A stretch of 64,000 bases of DNA from positions 25,979,007 to 26,043,006 of the forward strand of contig CAMGYJ010000011.1 of assembly GCA_946122785.1 (NCBI GenBank), given 5' to 3'. Shown piece after piece: positions 10,796 to 20,629 of this stretch; position 1 is the first letter of the stretch; every line of letters starts with the position of its first letter. The notes below the pieces were generated by a model. It was not told the DNA's origin. It made no database searches and saw nothing but the letters and a program-made list of their open reading frames with translations. This DNA is from Linum tenue. Taxonomy: Eukaryota > Streptophyta > Magnoliopsida > Malpighiales > Linaceae. Both the position numbers and the translations under genes were made by a program.

Positions 10796-10808
10796 AAGTG
10801 TAGGGGAG
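10796..10808 (+). other. Polypurine tract of element B at the 3' LTR
   Basis: AAGTGTAGGGGAG immediately precedes the LTR start TGATTCAGGCC. This is the usual plus-strand primer position. Confidence 0.8.
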
Positions 10809-11158
10809 TGATTCAGGCCTAATTGTACATGTTTTGCCCCCGTTTTACTCAGATGTTTGTGCCAAATTCACTCCTAAATGGGTGTTTTTACGCTAGGTCA
10901 CTAAGACCGTGAACAGAAGAGATCGATGGGGTGTGTTTTGGCGCACGCCTGCAGTTCACGGAAGCGTTTCGTGGTTCACGGCCGTGAACTCAGCTAGTCT
11001 CTGGTTTAAATAATGAGCTGAAATGAGGAGAGAGGGGAGAGCCGATTTTGTGTGAAAGCCTTCTTCAACATTCTAGAAAGAGAAACACGAACCAAAGGGA
11101 GAAGAAGGCTAGGATTTTGCTTCAAGGCAGATTTTAGGAAGATTTCCTCCAAGGAAAG
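10809..11158 (+). repeat. 3' LTR of element B, internally deleted and truncated by X
   Basis: Begins TGATTCAGGCCTAATTGTAC. Sequence jumps from ACGCTAGGT to CACTAAGACCGTGAAC, dropping more than 200 bp relative to the 5' LTR. It then continues in register through the perfect palindrome GTTCACGGCCGTGAAC (10974-10989) to ..CCAAGGAAAG, where element X begins. Confidence 0.85.
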
Positions 11159-12510
11159 TGACACGCTAAAATACAACACCAAACTGCGACCAAGTGTAAT
11201 CGCAGTCCGGAAATGCAGTAAAGTGGCAAGCTCTATTTGTCAACCTGGGGTCTAGATCTAATGCCTACTCCGTGATTATCTATTATCTAGCAAACTGAGT
11301 TGAGTGATTGTGGTTTTAAGCAAAAGTAGTAAGAAAGCAGGAAAGTGTTCGGTTTTCTAAAGCAAGGGAAGAGTCACTCGGGAATGAGTCCCCCTAGCTC
11401 CTTAGTTAGGTCACAGTTGTAATTAATTTTCGTTGCTTTATTGTTGATTATACTGCGGAAGATCCGACAGTAGCTTGGAATCTCTTAAGCTGACCAAGCC
11501 CTCTCAGTCAAACTGCCCGGCAGACGACTAGTCTTCACCGGGATAGAAAGCTGAGGCTATGAACACAGAACTCCACTATTGGAACTGAATTCCAGTACAA
11601 AGCAGTAAATCAACTAACTCTCGTATAATCGATTCACTACTACCGATTGAAGAAGCTCTAACAACCTAATCAGAATCTATCTATCTCAGGTTGCAACATA
11701 AATCAATAAAAGATGATCAGGCTTCAATTGACTCAATCAAAACACTTCAATCAATTATAAGCCAACAATATCACAATCCAAACATCGTTACAACAATGAT
11801 CCCTAACACATAGAACTAGGGTTCATCATACCCAAGTGAGAGAGAGAAACAGCAAACAAAGCAGTCATACTCATTAAGATGGGAAGAATCTGCTTTGGGA
11901 TGGTTATCTTCACTCCAAGGATGATTTCCAAGCTTGATTGACGAAACCAAGCTCCAAAACCACTCTTAGGGGGTGTTCTTCGCACTTTCTCTCTCTAGGG
12001 CTCTGTTTTTGCTCCAGAAAATCGATTCCCTCTCCTTAGGCTCGAAATTGGGTTAAAACCCAGAATTTCCAGACCACACGGCCGTGTGGATTCCCAGTTT
12101 TCCCGTGTGAGAGTGGAAACGCCGCGTTTCAATTAAGTGGTCTTCAGGCATGCTGCACGGCCAAAGCTGAACGGCCGTGTGGAAAGCTGACTTGTCCGTG
12201 TGAGCTCTCTGGAAATTCCACACGGCCACAAGGGGTCCAATACACGGCCAGTGTGGCTTGGCCGCGCAATGGGACTCCACACGGCCATGTGGCTGCTAGG
12301 TCTGGCTGTGTGGATTCCTCATCTTCTCGCCAGACATCCAACTTTTGTCCAATCGACTCGAAACTCGCTCCCAAACCTCCAATCACGTACTAGGACCTGA
12401 AATAACACAAACGAGAACAACCAAGCGTGAAATCGGCCTAAGATACAAGAAATAAGGCTCAAATGGCATAAGAATGGTGGATAAAAACATGTGTATATAT
12501 CAAGTCATCA
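11159..12510 (-). repeat. 3' LTR of element X
   Basis: A 1352-bp LTR with plus-strand borders TGACACGCT.. and ..CAAGTCATCA. It is the same family as the Y LTRs but clearly more diverged, as expected for the older, outer element. CACACGGCCGTGTGG-type palindromes lie at about 12070-12315. Confidence 0.88.
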
Positions 12511-12525
12511 AATCCCCCCACACTT
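12511..12525 (-). other. Polypurine tract of element X
   Basis: The plus strand AATCCCCCCACACTT reads AAGTGTGGGGGGATT on the element strand, directly before the LTR start TGATGA. Confidence 0.8.
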
Positions 12526-12551
12526 AACCGTTTGCTTGTCCCCAAGCAAAC

Positions 12552-13900
12552 TGACACGCCAAAACACAACACCGAACTGCGACCAAGTGTAATCGCAGTC
12601 CGGGAATGCAGTAACAGGCAAGTTCTATTATCAACCCGGGGTCTAGATCTACTGCTTACTCCGTGATTATTTATTGTCTAGCCAACTAATTCGATTGATT
12701 GTTGTTTAAAGCAAAAGCAGTAAGAAAGCAGGAAATGGTTCGGTTTTCAAAAGCAGGAAAGAGTCACTCGGGAATGAGTCCCCCTAGCCCCTTAGTTAGG
12801 TTCAATTGTAATTCCCCTGGGTTGATTCACTGTTGATTAGACTGCGGAAGATCCGACAGTAGCTTGGAATCTCTTAAGCTGACCAAGCCCTCTCAGTCTA
12901 GCTACCCGGCAGACGACTAGTCTTCACCGGGATAGAAAGCTGAGGCTATGAACACAGAACTCCACACCTGGAATTGAATTCCAGTACAAAGCAGTAAACT
13001 GGCTAACTCTCGTATAACCAATCTCCTACTATCGAATGAAGAGGCTCTAACAACCTAATCAGATTCTATCTATCTCAGGTTGCAGCAGAAATCAAGAAAA
13101 GCTGATCAGACTTCAATCAATTCAATAAACATGCATCATTCGATTAAAACCAAACAGTATAATCATCCCAAGTCATTAAAATCAAATCCCTAACACAAGG
13201 AACTAGGGTTCTTCATACCCAAGTGAGAGAAAGGTTCTACTCCATAGAGAGAGAGGAGAAAACAGTAATCGGAGTAGTCATACTCATAATGATGAGGAAA
13301 ATCTGCTCCGGGATGATGATTTCCACTCCTATGACGATCTCCAAGCTCGATTCGATGAAACCCAGCTCCAAGATAGCTTCTAGGGTGTGTTCTTCGTACT
13401 TTCTCTCTCTAGGGCTCTGTTTTTGCTCTCAAAATCCGATTCTCCCACTTTTTGCTCGAAATTGGCTGAAAAACCAGAATTTCCCGACTCACACGGGCAG
13501 GCCACACGGCCGTGTGGCTCACCCATTTGCCCGTGTGAGTCAAAACACGCCGTATCAATTAGGTCGATCTTCAGCCATCCCACACGGCCAGGGTCGCACG
13601 GCCGTGTGGATTTCCTACTCTGCCCGTGTTTGCTCTCGGCGAAAGTCACTCTGCCGCAAATGCAACTTGCACGGCCGTGTGATACCCAGGACTGCCCGTG
13701 TGGCTTCTTTAGAACCTCGCCATGCGTCCGATCTCCGTCGAATCGACCCCAAACTCGCTCCCAAGCCTCCATTCACGTACTAGGACCTGAAATATCACAA
13801 ACAAGCACAACCTAGCATGAAATCGGCCTAAAACACACGAATATACACCTCAAACGGTGTAAGAACAGGGGTAAAAACATGTGTAAATAACGGTCTATCA
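12552..13900 (-). repeat. 3' LTR of element Y
   Basis: 1349 bp, plus-strand borders TGACACGCC.. and ..GGTCTATCA. Palindromes cluster at about 13490-13700, including a perfect CCACACGGCCGTGTGG at 13502-13517. Open frames inside (for example one at 13223) occur in both LTRs but with different lengths and stops, so they are not treated as genes. Confidence 0.93.
13490..13700 (-). repeat. Palindrome array in the Y LTR (CACACGG / CCGTGTG half sites)
   Basis: Half sites CACACGG, CCCGTGTG and CCGTGTGG recur in inverted pairs, with the perfect 16-bp palindrome at 13502-13517. The same array is at about 20219-20430 in the other LTR and, expanded, in the internal region at 15855-16170. The central CACGGCCGTG is identical to the centre of the palindrome in the A/B family. 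Confidence 0.85.
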
Positions 13901-13914
13901 AACTCCCCCACACT
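13901..13914 (-). other. Polypurine tract of element Y
   Basis: AACTCCCCCACACT on the plus strand reads AGTGTGGGGGAGTT on the element strand, directly before the LTR start TGATAGACC. Confidence 0.85.
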
Positions 13915-15766
13915 TAACCGTTTGCTTGTCCCCAAGCAAACCAAGTCGGACACAAGGTAAGCTTACAAATTTCAATCAACCAACATTGGGGACAAGTCAT
14001 AAAGGCACAGAACACGTGAATCGTACTGGTTTTCAAGCATCAACACATGAACAACCTCAATAGCAACCTGGACAACCACCACAAAGGACATTCGAGTGCA
14101 GCAAAATCGAGTAAAGGAAGAGTCTCCCTTCTGTTCACCAGCCAACCTAGACTTGACTCAACCACTTACTCAAAACAGTCAACTCATGCATCCAACTCAA
14201 GACATCAGAATAGAGACCGAGCAATCTAGGTCCTCACCGGGGTACAAGAGTATAAAGAATATGAGAATGAATCACTCACTCTCGACCAGTGGGGTCAGGA
14301 CAATTTAATGCGACAAATGCGCATGTTATTTCTCTCAATCCCTAACATCTCTTCACCATGATGGCAGCCTCTAAATGCTAGAGTTCTCATATGGGGTGTC
14401 ACCACTAACTAATCAGGAGGTCTTAGACACAGGTTCAAATGACTGGCTAGGGTCTTGGACATGGGGAAGAGACCTTTTAAGTGGTGGAATTATTCATAGC
14501 ACAAGGTTCCACATTTCCAAACCCACACAATCACAGTCAAACAAACCAGTATTTCCTTTCTGCTATTCTACAATACTCAATATCTCAAGAGCACAAGAGC
14601 GAAGGAGGTATAAACATCAACATTTCCAAGCCAGACTGCTAAGAAACACTACTTAATGGGCATTATTCAGATTTTTGGTAGTGGCTCTCTTTTGCTTTCA
14701 ATTTTTCTTTGTTTTTCTTCCATTTTTCTTTTCATTTCTTAAGAGAACCACCACTTCTGCACATATTTCAAACACCTGCCCAACTTTTAAGCACTACCTC
14801 CAACCCTCACATCAAATTTAGCAGAAACAGCAGAGAATATGTAAAAACCACTCTGTGGAACCTTCTAAAAGATGCAAAAAGGGTGATTTTTTCATTATAG
14901 ACCAAAAGAAAGGATAACACACGGCTCAAAGGGGCTGACTAGGGGATATGACACGTCAGGACAGTCAATTTTGGTCGTGGGCTAATCCTATGCCCCCATC
15001 ATCATAGCTAGTGACAACGTGAATGCTACACATCATGAAAGAGGGATCTATAGCACAAGAAAGAAACGAGCAGGCTCAAATCTCACATGGCTACCTATAT
15101 GCTCTATCTCACATTCTGATACCCTGAACTAGATGCATAAACGACTGTCAAGAACAAGTGATCAATCCAAGTCACAGTTGGTAAGCAAACAGTTGAAAAA
15201 CTGAACCCCTACATAATTCTACTGCACATCTCAGTCCTCATCATAGGTTGTCCTAGTCACAATCAAGCTGTCATGCATCAATCCGAAAACCATTCAATTC
15301 ATCAATCAAAACACAGTGCCAATATGATCAAGCAGCAGTACTTGGAGCCCTCAAATCGTAAGATTCGGACAGCGGACTAGGCTCCAAGCACACAGATATA
15401 TATTCCAACCGATACAAAGCACCCCCCCACACTTAAGAACGACATTGCCCTCAATGAAGTAGAGGGAGAGATAAGGGGAACGATGTTACCGGATTGAAAC
15501 ATTGCTGGGGGACTGGAAGTGGACCAGTCAGCGAGAAACAAACGGGAAGATGGACAGTGTTGCACGAATCGAACACCAAGAACACACTAGCACACTGTGC
15601 GTTAGGGATAAGTGTTAGCCCAGACGGCTACAACATAAACAAACCAGTAAAAGAAAACCAAAAACAAAAACAAAACACACTAAGGTCAAGCTCTGCACAC
15701 ATGGAGCAAACACACAAAAGTCTAAAACGAAAAACAAAACACACTGAGATGGGCAACGAGTACAGC
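13915..15766 (-). other. 3' noncoding block of element Y
   Basis: No supported gene. It shares order and sequence with the 3' blocks of X (20630-22334), B, A, D and G, for example the segment around CTATGCCCCCATCATCATAG (14990-15010). A second polypurine tract follows the conserved TTGAGGGCAATGTCGTTC block (about 15421-15455, minus strand). Pyrimidine-rich stretches occur near 14700-14740 on the plus strand. Confidence 0.7.
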
Positions 15767-15854
15767 CTACTCGTCGCCAAGATCATCCAAGTCGATGTCG
15801 TCCATGAAGGCGTCATCACCATCAACACCATCATCACCATCAGGCTCGTCACAC
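15767..15854 (-). pseudogene. C-terminal scrap of an env-like gene in Y
   Basis: The minus strand encodes an acidic Asp-rich tail ending FMDDIDLDDLGDE and a TAG stop at 15767-15769. It resembles the acidic end of the env-like gene in Z (..LMDQIDFSQLE, 54890). Upstream on the element strand the coding sequence gives way to the palindrome array, so nearly the whole gene has been replaced or deleted. Confidence 0.5.
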
Positions 15855-16170
15855 GGGCAACCCACACGGTCATGTCAAGAGCACTTTAGCCCGTGTAGGC
15901 CGACACGGGCTGGCCGAGGAACTCCACACGGCCGTGCGAAATGCACAGTTGGCCGTGTGGAATTTGCCGAGAGCTCACACGGCCAGGGGATAAAATCCAC
16001 ACGGCCGTGCGAGCAGATGATATGCCCATGTCGGCCACACGGCCAGGCCAGCCCAATCCACACGGCCGTGCCAGTTGCACTTTTGGCCGTGCGGAATTTG
16101 CCGAGAGCTCACACGGCCAGGGGATAAAATCCACACGGCCGTGTGAGTTTCAGGCCTGGCCGTGTGAACT
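15855..16170 (-). repeat. Internal palindrome array of Y with a 134-bp tandem period
   Basis: CCACACGGCCGTG begins at 15924 and again at 16058. Each copy is followed by a near-identical stretch containing GGAATTTGCCGAGAGCTCAC and CACGGCCAGGGGATAAAATC. The motifs are those of the Y LTR but the surrounding sequence is not the LTR, so this is a separate array. It occupies the place where B and Z have their env leader. Confidence 0.85.
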
Positions 16171-16352
16171 GCTGGAGCCCCGAATTCAACCTGTTTTCAC
16201 TCAAAAACGACATTTGACTCTGGAACAACATCTCAAGACTAAAAAAAAAACACAAAAAAGAAAAAAAAAAGTAAGAAAATGCAAACCTCTGTGGGGTTGC
16301 CTCCCCACAAGCGCTTCTTTACCGTCTTTTAGCTGGACGCCAGTATGGATGC

Positions 16353-19136
16353 TCAGAGAAGTGTAGGATCAGGTGCCTTCAAGAGCGGATCCACATCGCT
16401 CTTGAGGTACAGCTTCAAATGGTGGCCATGCACACGACGAATGTGGCCACCAGCATTCGCCAGCTCGACTTGGCCATCCGGTAAGATGCAAGCGAGTGAG
16501 TACTCGGATGGCCAAGGTGGGGGCGGGACCAGCTCGTAGTGGTCTCCAGCTTTCTTTCGAGCAGGCTTAGCTGCCTGCAGTTTCGGCTGCCACTCCTCCT
16601 TGATCTGTTCTTTTGGTGATGGAGTGGACAGGAGTGGCGGCGAAGGTATGGGAGGCGGATCCTGCAAAATAGGCAACACAGAAGGATACACGACAGACTC
16701 GTGCTGCTGGTGAGATACAGCATGCAGAGGTGACGAAGCAGGTAGAGTATTAGCAATTGAAAACGTTATTCTCTCCTCGCCATCCCTCAAAACTAAGGGC
16801 CCATCATGCACATCTATGAGAGCCTTGGCGGTGGCCAGGAAAGGCCTTCCCAGTATAAGGGGCACTTCTGTGTCCTCATTGATGTCCAGGACAACAAAAT
16901 CCACAGGATATTTGAATTTGCCAACCTTAACCAGAAGGTCTTCCACTATGCCCCTAGGATGCACTACAGATCTGTCAGCTAATTGAAGGGTCATCCTAGT
17001 AGCACGGGGTTCACCTAGGCCTAGTTTCTTGAACAATTTATACGGCATAACATTGATACTAGACCCTAAATCCGCCAAGGACCTCTCTACATGAAATTTA
17101 TCAATAGAGCACGGGATAGTAAAACTACCTGGGTCCTTCTGCTTCTGCGGAAGCTTGTTCTGCAGAATAGCCGAGCACTCCTCGCTGAGCTCCACAGTGG
17201 CCAGCTCACTCAGCTTCTGCTTCTTCGAGAGAAGCTCTTTCAGAAACTTCGCATACTCAGGCATTTGAGATAGTGCCTCCAGGAAGGGCACTTGGACATT
17301 CAGCTTCCTAAGCATGGCCATGAAGTTTTTGAACTCTGCCTCCAGCCTGTCTCTGTGCAACCGAGTAGGGAAGGGGAGTTTCGGGATATACTCCTTCACT
17401 ACCGGTTGTGGCTTAGGTGCAGGCACCTCAACCTCCTTTTCTGCTTCTTCTTCAACCGCCGGAGACACTAAGATAGGGGTCTCTCTCTCTTGTTCCCGAG
17501 CAGGTGGATCAACATTCATCTTGCCACTCCTGGTCATGATGGCATTGCAGTGCTCATTCGGGGTCTGCGGATGAGGGATGGTCTGCTCGGGTAGAGTACC
17601 AGGAGCCCTTTGTGCCACTGCCTGAGCTACGCTCCCCAGCTGGGTTTGGATATCCTGCAAGACAGCCTGTGTGTTCCTCTGGCTAGCTTCAAGAGCCAGG
17701 AATTTACCCGAGGCCTTTTCCATGAACTGCTCAATAGTGTTGAATTTCTGAGCACTAGAACTGGCGAGAGAACCCACCAAGTCCCGCAATTCATCCATCT
17801 GATCAATCTGCACTGGGGTAGCAGGGGCTGCACCTGGCTGCTGGAAAGGTCGCGGCTGTGATTGAGCAGCATGCCCCTTCATGGGCTGGTAGAGAGACTG
17901 TTGCTGCTGCTGGAATTGCCCCTGTCTAGGCTGATATGGCGGCCTCTGGAAGCCTGGCGGTCCCTGGGGGACTGGTGGTCTGGAATTTGCCCCACCCCAG
18001 GAGAAGTTAGGATGTTGGCGCCACCCCTCATTGTAAGTGTTACTGTAGGGGTCATTGCGCCTGACATTATTGATGAAGTTCACCTGCTCCTGGGGTGTGG
18101 TTGATTCCTTCATCGCCTGGCAGTCTTCCACCGTGTGATGGGTGCTCTCGCACCAGTGGCAGAGCATCGCTTGCTGCTGTCCGGTCCCTGGAATCATCCC
18201 GGAACGATCGATAGCTGAAACCAGCTTCGATACTACCTGCACCAAATCAGAGGGATGGGCTCCCACAGAATGTACACCTCGGCTTGGTGCTCTCCTCGAC
18301 CTCCTAGCAGTGCCCCAATCATACCCGTTCTCTGCCATCTCCTCAAAGAGTTGATTCAGCTGTGGCGGTGTTTTGGTCAGCATGTTTCCGCCACAAACCG
18401 AGTCAATCAGCTGCTTGTCTTTTGGGAAGAGGGCGTGATAGAAGGTGCCCACCTTGAAAGCATCATTGAAGCCATGATTTGGACACCTCAGGAAGATACT
18501 GTTGTACCTCTCCCATGCATCCCTGATGGTCTCATCCTCATCCTGAGCAAAATGGGTAATTTGCTTCTGCAGGTCAGCCGTCTTGGATGGAGGATGGTAG
18601 CGGGTGAGGAACTTGTCCGCCAGGTTGGCGAACGTGGTGATAGAGCCCGGAGGTCGAGTGTCTAGCCACTCCTTGGCTTGCCCCTCCAGAGTAAATGGGA
18701 AGTACCTCAGCTGGATGGCATCTGCTGGTACCCCATTGATCTTGATTCCATCGATGAGCTCGTGGAATCGCCTGAGATGTGATCGGGGGCACTCCCCCTC
18801 CTTACCACGGAACACCACTGAACCGCGCAGCATGGTGATCACTGAGGTGCTCACCTCAAAGTTGTTGGCTGGGACATGAGGGTGTTGAATGGGTGACCTC
18901 ATGTCCGCAGCTCTAGCGGTCCAGTAGGATCCCATGGTCTGCTCATCTGGATTGATCACATCATGGTTCTGTGGATCAGCCATCTCTCCTTCTTCTTCTT
19001 CTTCTTCTTCGATCTGCAGCTGTGATTGCGCCTCCTCCGCAGCCAGTCGCGCCTTTAGAGCCCGCTTGAAGTTCCTGCAGGTTCGTTCAAGCTCCTGGTC
19101 TAATGGTAGTAGATCTCCCGACTGGCTACGGGTCAT
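16353..19136 (-). CDS. gag-protease polyprotein of element Y with an integrase-like C-terminal tail
   Basis: An uninterrupted 927-residue frame. It would form the capsid and nucleocapsid of virus-like particles and cleave itself. Residues about 85-290 are the gag core (for example EGQAKEWLDTRPPGS). A CCHC zinc knuckle is at C326, C329, H334, C339 (CHWCESTHHTVEDC). Residues 350-470 are Gly/Pro/Gln-rich; 470-510 look coiled-coil. The protease has DLGSSINVMP at about 689-698 (Leu after Asp, as is common in this clade) and ILGRPFLATA at 761-770. Instead of reverse transcriptase, a Pro-rich linker leads to WPSEYSLACILPDGQVEL..RRVHGHHLKLYL (about 875-912), which resembles the very end of Gypsy integrases. 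The first ATG, MTRSQSGDLLP, matches the starts in B and Z. Confidence 0.9.
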   Translation of the reverse strand: MTRSQSGDLLPLDQELERTCRNFKRALKARLAAEEAQSQLQIEEEEEEEGEMADPQNHDVINPDEQTMGSYWTARAADMRSPIQHPHVPANNFEVSTSVITMLRGSVVFRGKEGECPRSHLRRFHELIDGIKINGVPADAIQLRYFPFTLEGQAKEWLDTRPPGSITTFANLADKFLTRYHPPSKTADLQKQITHFAQDEDETIRDAWERYNSIFLRCPNHGFNDAFKVGTFYHALFPKDKQLIDSVCGGNMLTKTPPQLNQLFEEMAENGYDWGTARRSRRAPSRGVHSVGAHPSDLVQVVSKLVSAIDRSGMIPGTGQQQAMLCHWCESTHHTVEDCQAMKESTTPQEQVNFINNVRRNDPYSNTYNEGWRQHPNFSWGGANSRPPVPQGPPGFQRPPYQPRQGQFQQQQQSLYQPMKGHAAQSQPRPFQQPGAAPATPVQIDQMDELRDLVGSLASSSAQKFNTIEQFMEKASGKFLALEASQRNTQAVLQDIQTQLGSVAQAVAQRAPGTLPEQTIPHPQTPNEHCNAIMTRSGKMNVDPPAREQERETPILVSPAVEEEAEKEVEVPAPKPQPVVKEYIPKLPFPTRLHRDRLEAEFKNFMAMLRKLNVQVPFLEALSQMPEYAKFLKELLSKKQKLSELATVELSEECSAILQNKLPQKQKDPGSFTIPCSIDKFHVERSLADLGSSINVMPYKLFKKLGLGEPRATRMTLQLADRSVVHPRGIVEDLLVKVGKFKYPVDFVVLDINEDTEVPLILGRPFLATAKALIDVHDGPLVLRDGEERITFSIANTLPASSPLHAVSHQQHESVVYPSVLPILQDPPPIPSPPLLSTPSPKEQIKEEWQPKLQAAKPARKKAGDHYELVPPPPWPSEYSLACILPDGQVELANAGGHIRRVHGHHLKLYLKSDVDPLLKAPDPTLL

Positions 19137-19256
19137 GCACTACCTGCACACAATCAGCAGAAGCAACCCGTGAAGGCACACAGGTGGAAGAGAAAAATGC
19201 AATAAAGAAAAAGCTAGAGTAACAAATTCTCACGTTTCCCCAATAACCTAGAGGGT

Positions 19257-19274
19257 TCCCCGGCAACGGTGCCA
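19257..19274 (-). other. Primer-binding site of element Y, tRNA-Asp type with one change
   Basis: On the element strand TGGCACCGTTGCCGGGGA, one substitution from the tRNA-Asp complement seen in B, starting six bases inside the 5' LTR border. Confidence 0.85.
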
Positions 19275-19280
19275 AAAACT

Positions 19281-20629
19281 TGACACGCCAAAACACAACA
19301 CCAAACTGCGACCAAGTATAATCGCAGTCCGGGAATGCAGTAACAGGCAAGTTCTATTATCAACCCGGGGTCTAGATCTACTGCTTACTCCGTGATTATT
19401 TATTATCTAGCCAACTAATTCGATTGATTGTTGTTTAAAGCAAAAGCAGTAAGAAAGCAGGAAATGGTTCGATTTTCAAAAGCAGGAAAGAGTCACTCGG
19501 GAATAAGTCCCCCTAGCCCCTTAGTTAGGTTCAATTGTAATTCCCCTGGGTTGATTCACTGTTGATTAGACTGCGGAAGATTCGACAGTAGCTTGGAATC
19601 TCTTAAGCTGACCAAGCCCTCTCAGTCTAGGTACCCGGCAGACGACTAGTCTTCACCGGGATAGAAAGCTGAGGCTATGAACACAGAACTCCACTACTGG
19701 AATTGAATTTCAGTACAAAGCAGTAAACTGGCTAACTCTCGTATAACCAATCTCCTACTATCGAATGAAGAGGCTCTAACAACCTAATCAGATTCTATCT
19801 ATCTCAGGTTGCAGCAGAAATCGAGAAAAGCTGATCAGACTTCAATCAATTCAATAAACATGCATCATTCGATTAAAACCAAACAGTATAATCATCCCAA
19901 GTCATTACAATCAAATCCCTAACACAAGGAACTAGGGTTCTTCATACCCAAGTGAGAGAAAGGTTCTACTCCATGGAGAGAGAGGAGAAAACAGTAATCG
20001 GAGTAGTCATACTCATAATGATGAGGAAAATATGCTCCGGGATGATGATTTCCACTCCTATGACGATCTCCAAGCTCGATTCGATGAAATCCAGCTCCAA
20101 GATAGCTTCTAGGGTGTGTTCTTCGTACTTTCTCTCTCTAGGGCTCTGTTTTTGCTCTCAAAATCCGATTCTCCCACTTTTTGCTCGAAATTGGCTGAAA
20201 AACCAGAATTTCTCGACTCACACGGGCAGGCCACACGGCCGTGTGGCTCACCCATTTGCCCGTGTGAGTCAAAACACGCCGTATCAATTAGGTCGATCTT
20301 CAGCCATCCCACACGGCCAGGGTCGCACGGCCGTGTGGATTTCCTGCTCTGCCCGTGTTTGCTCTTGGCGAAAGTAACTCGGCCACAAATGCAACTTGCA
20401 CGGCCGTGTGATACCCAGGACTGCCCGTGTGGCTTCTTTAGAACCTCGCCATGCGTCCGATCTCCGTCCAATCGACCCCAAACTCGCTCCCAAGCCTCCA
20501 TTCACGTACTAGGACCTGAAATATCACAAACAAGCACAACCTAGGATGAAATCGGCCTAAAACACGCGAATCAACACCTCAAACGGTGTAAAAACAGGGG
20601 TAAAAACATGTGTAAATAACGGTCTATCA
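19281..20629 (-). repeat. 5' LTR of element Y
   Basis: 1349 bp, exactly the length of the 3' copy, plus-strand borders TGACACGCC.. and ..GGTCTATCA, followed by the CAAAC duplication. The perfect palindrome CCACACGGCCGTGTGG recurs at 20231-20246. Confidence 0.93.

Larger units (their letters stand above)
3387..11158 (+). mobile_element. Element B, non-autonomous Athila-like retrotransposon with gag and env-like remnants
   Basis: Order: complete 5' LTR (3387-4947), intact primer-binding site, decayed gag (5098-6701), a noncoding leader (6702-7748), decayed env-like gene (7749-8784), a 2-kb 3' noncoding block, polypurine tract (10796-10808) and a truncated 3' LTR (10809-11158) interrupted by element X. 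Protease, reverse transcriptase, RNase H and integrase are all absent: the gag end abuts the env leader at about 6702. If B moved in this form it needed pol supplied by another element. Confidence 0.8.
12552..20629 (-). mobile_element. Element Y, young non-autonomous Athila-like retrotransposon with intact gag-protease
   Basis: A complete 8078-bp element flanked by the identical 5-bp duplication CAAAC (12547-12551 and 20630-20634). Both LTRs are 1349 bp and I count roughly 27 mismatches by eye (about 2%), so insertion is fairly recent. On the minus strand: 5' LTR, primer-binding site (19257-19274), gag-protease (19136 to 16353), palindrome-rich internal segment, a scrap of env-like gene, 3' noncoding block, polypurine tract, 3' LTR. 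The reverse transcriptase, RNase H and integrase core are absent, while the gag-protease frame is unbroken. Confidence 0.9.

Noticed and set aside
13380..13772. 130-codon frame present in both Y LTRs (also 20109-20501)
   Set aside because: Identical because LTRs are copies; composition is dictated by CACACGG palindromes; no start context or domain.
15855..16170. CRISPR-like array of short repeats
   Set aside because: Repeats are palindromic half sites with irregular spacing inside a plant retrotransposon; no uniform spacers and no cas genes.
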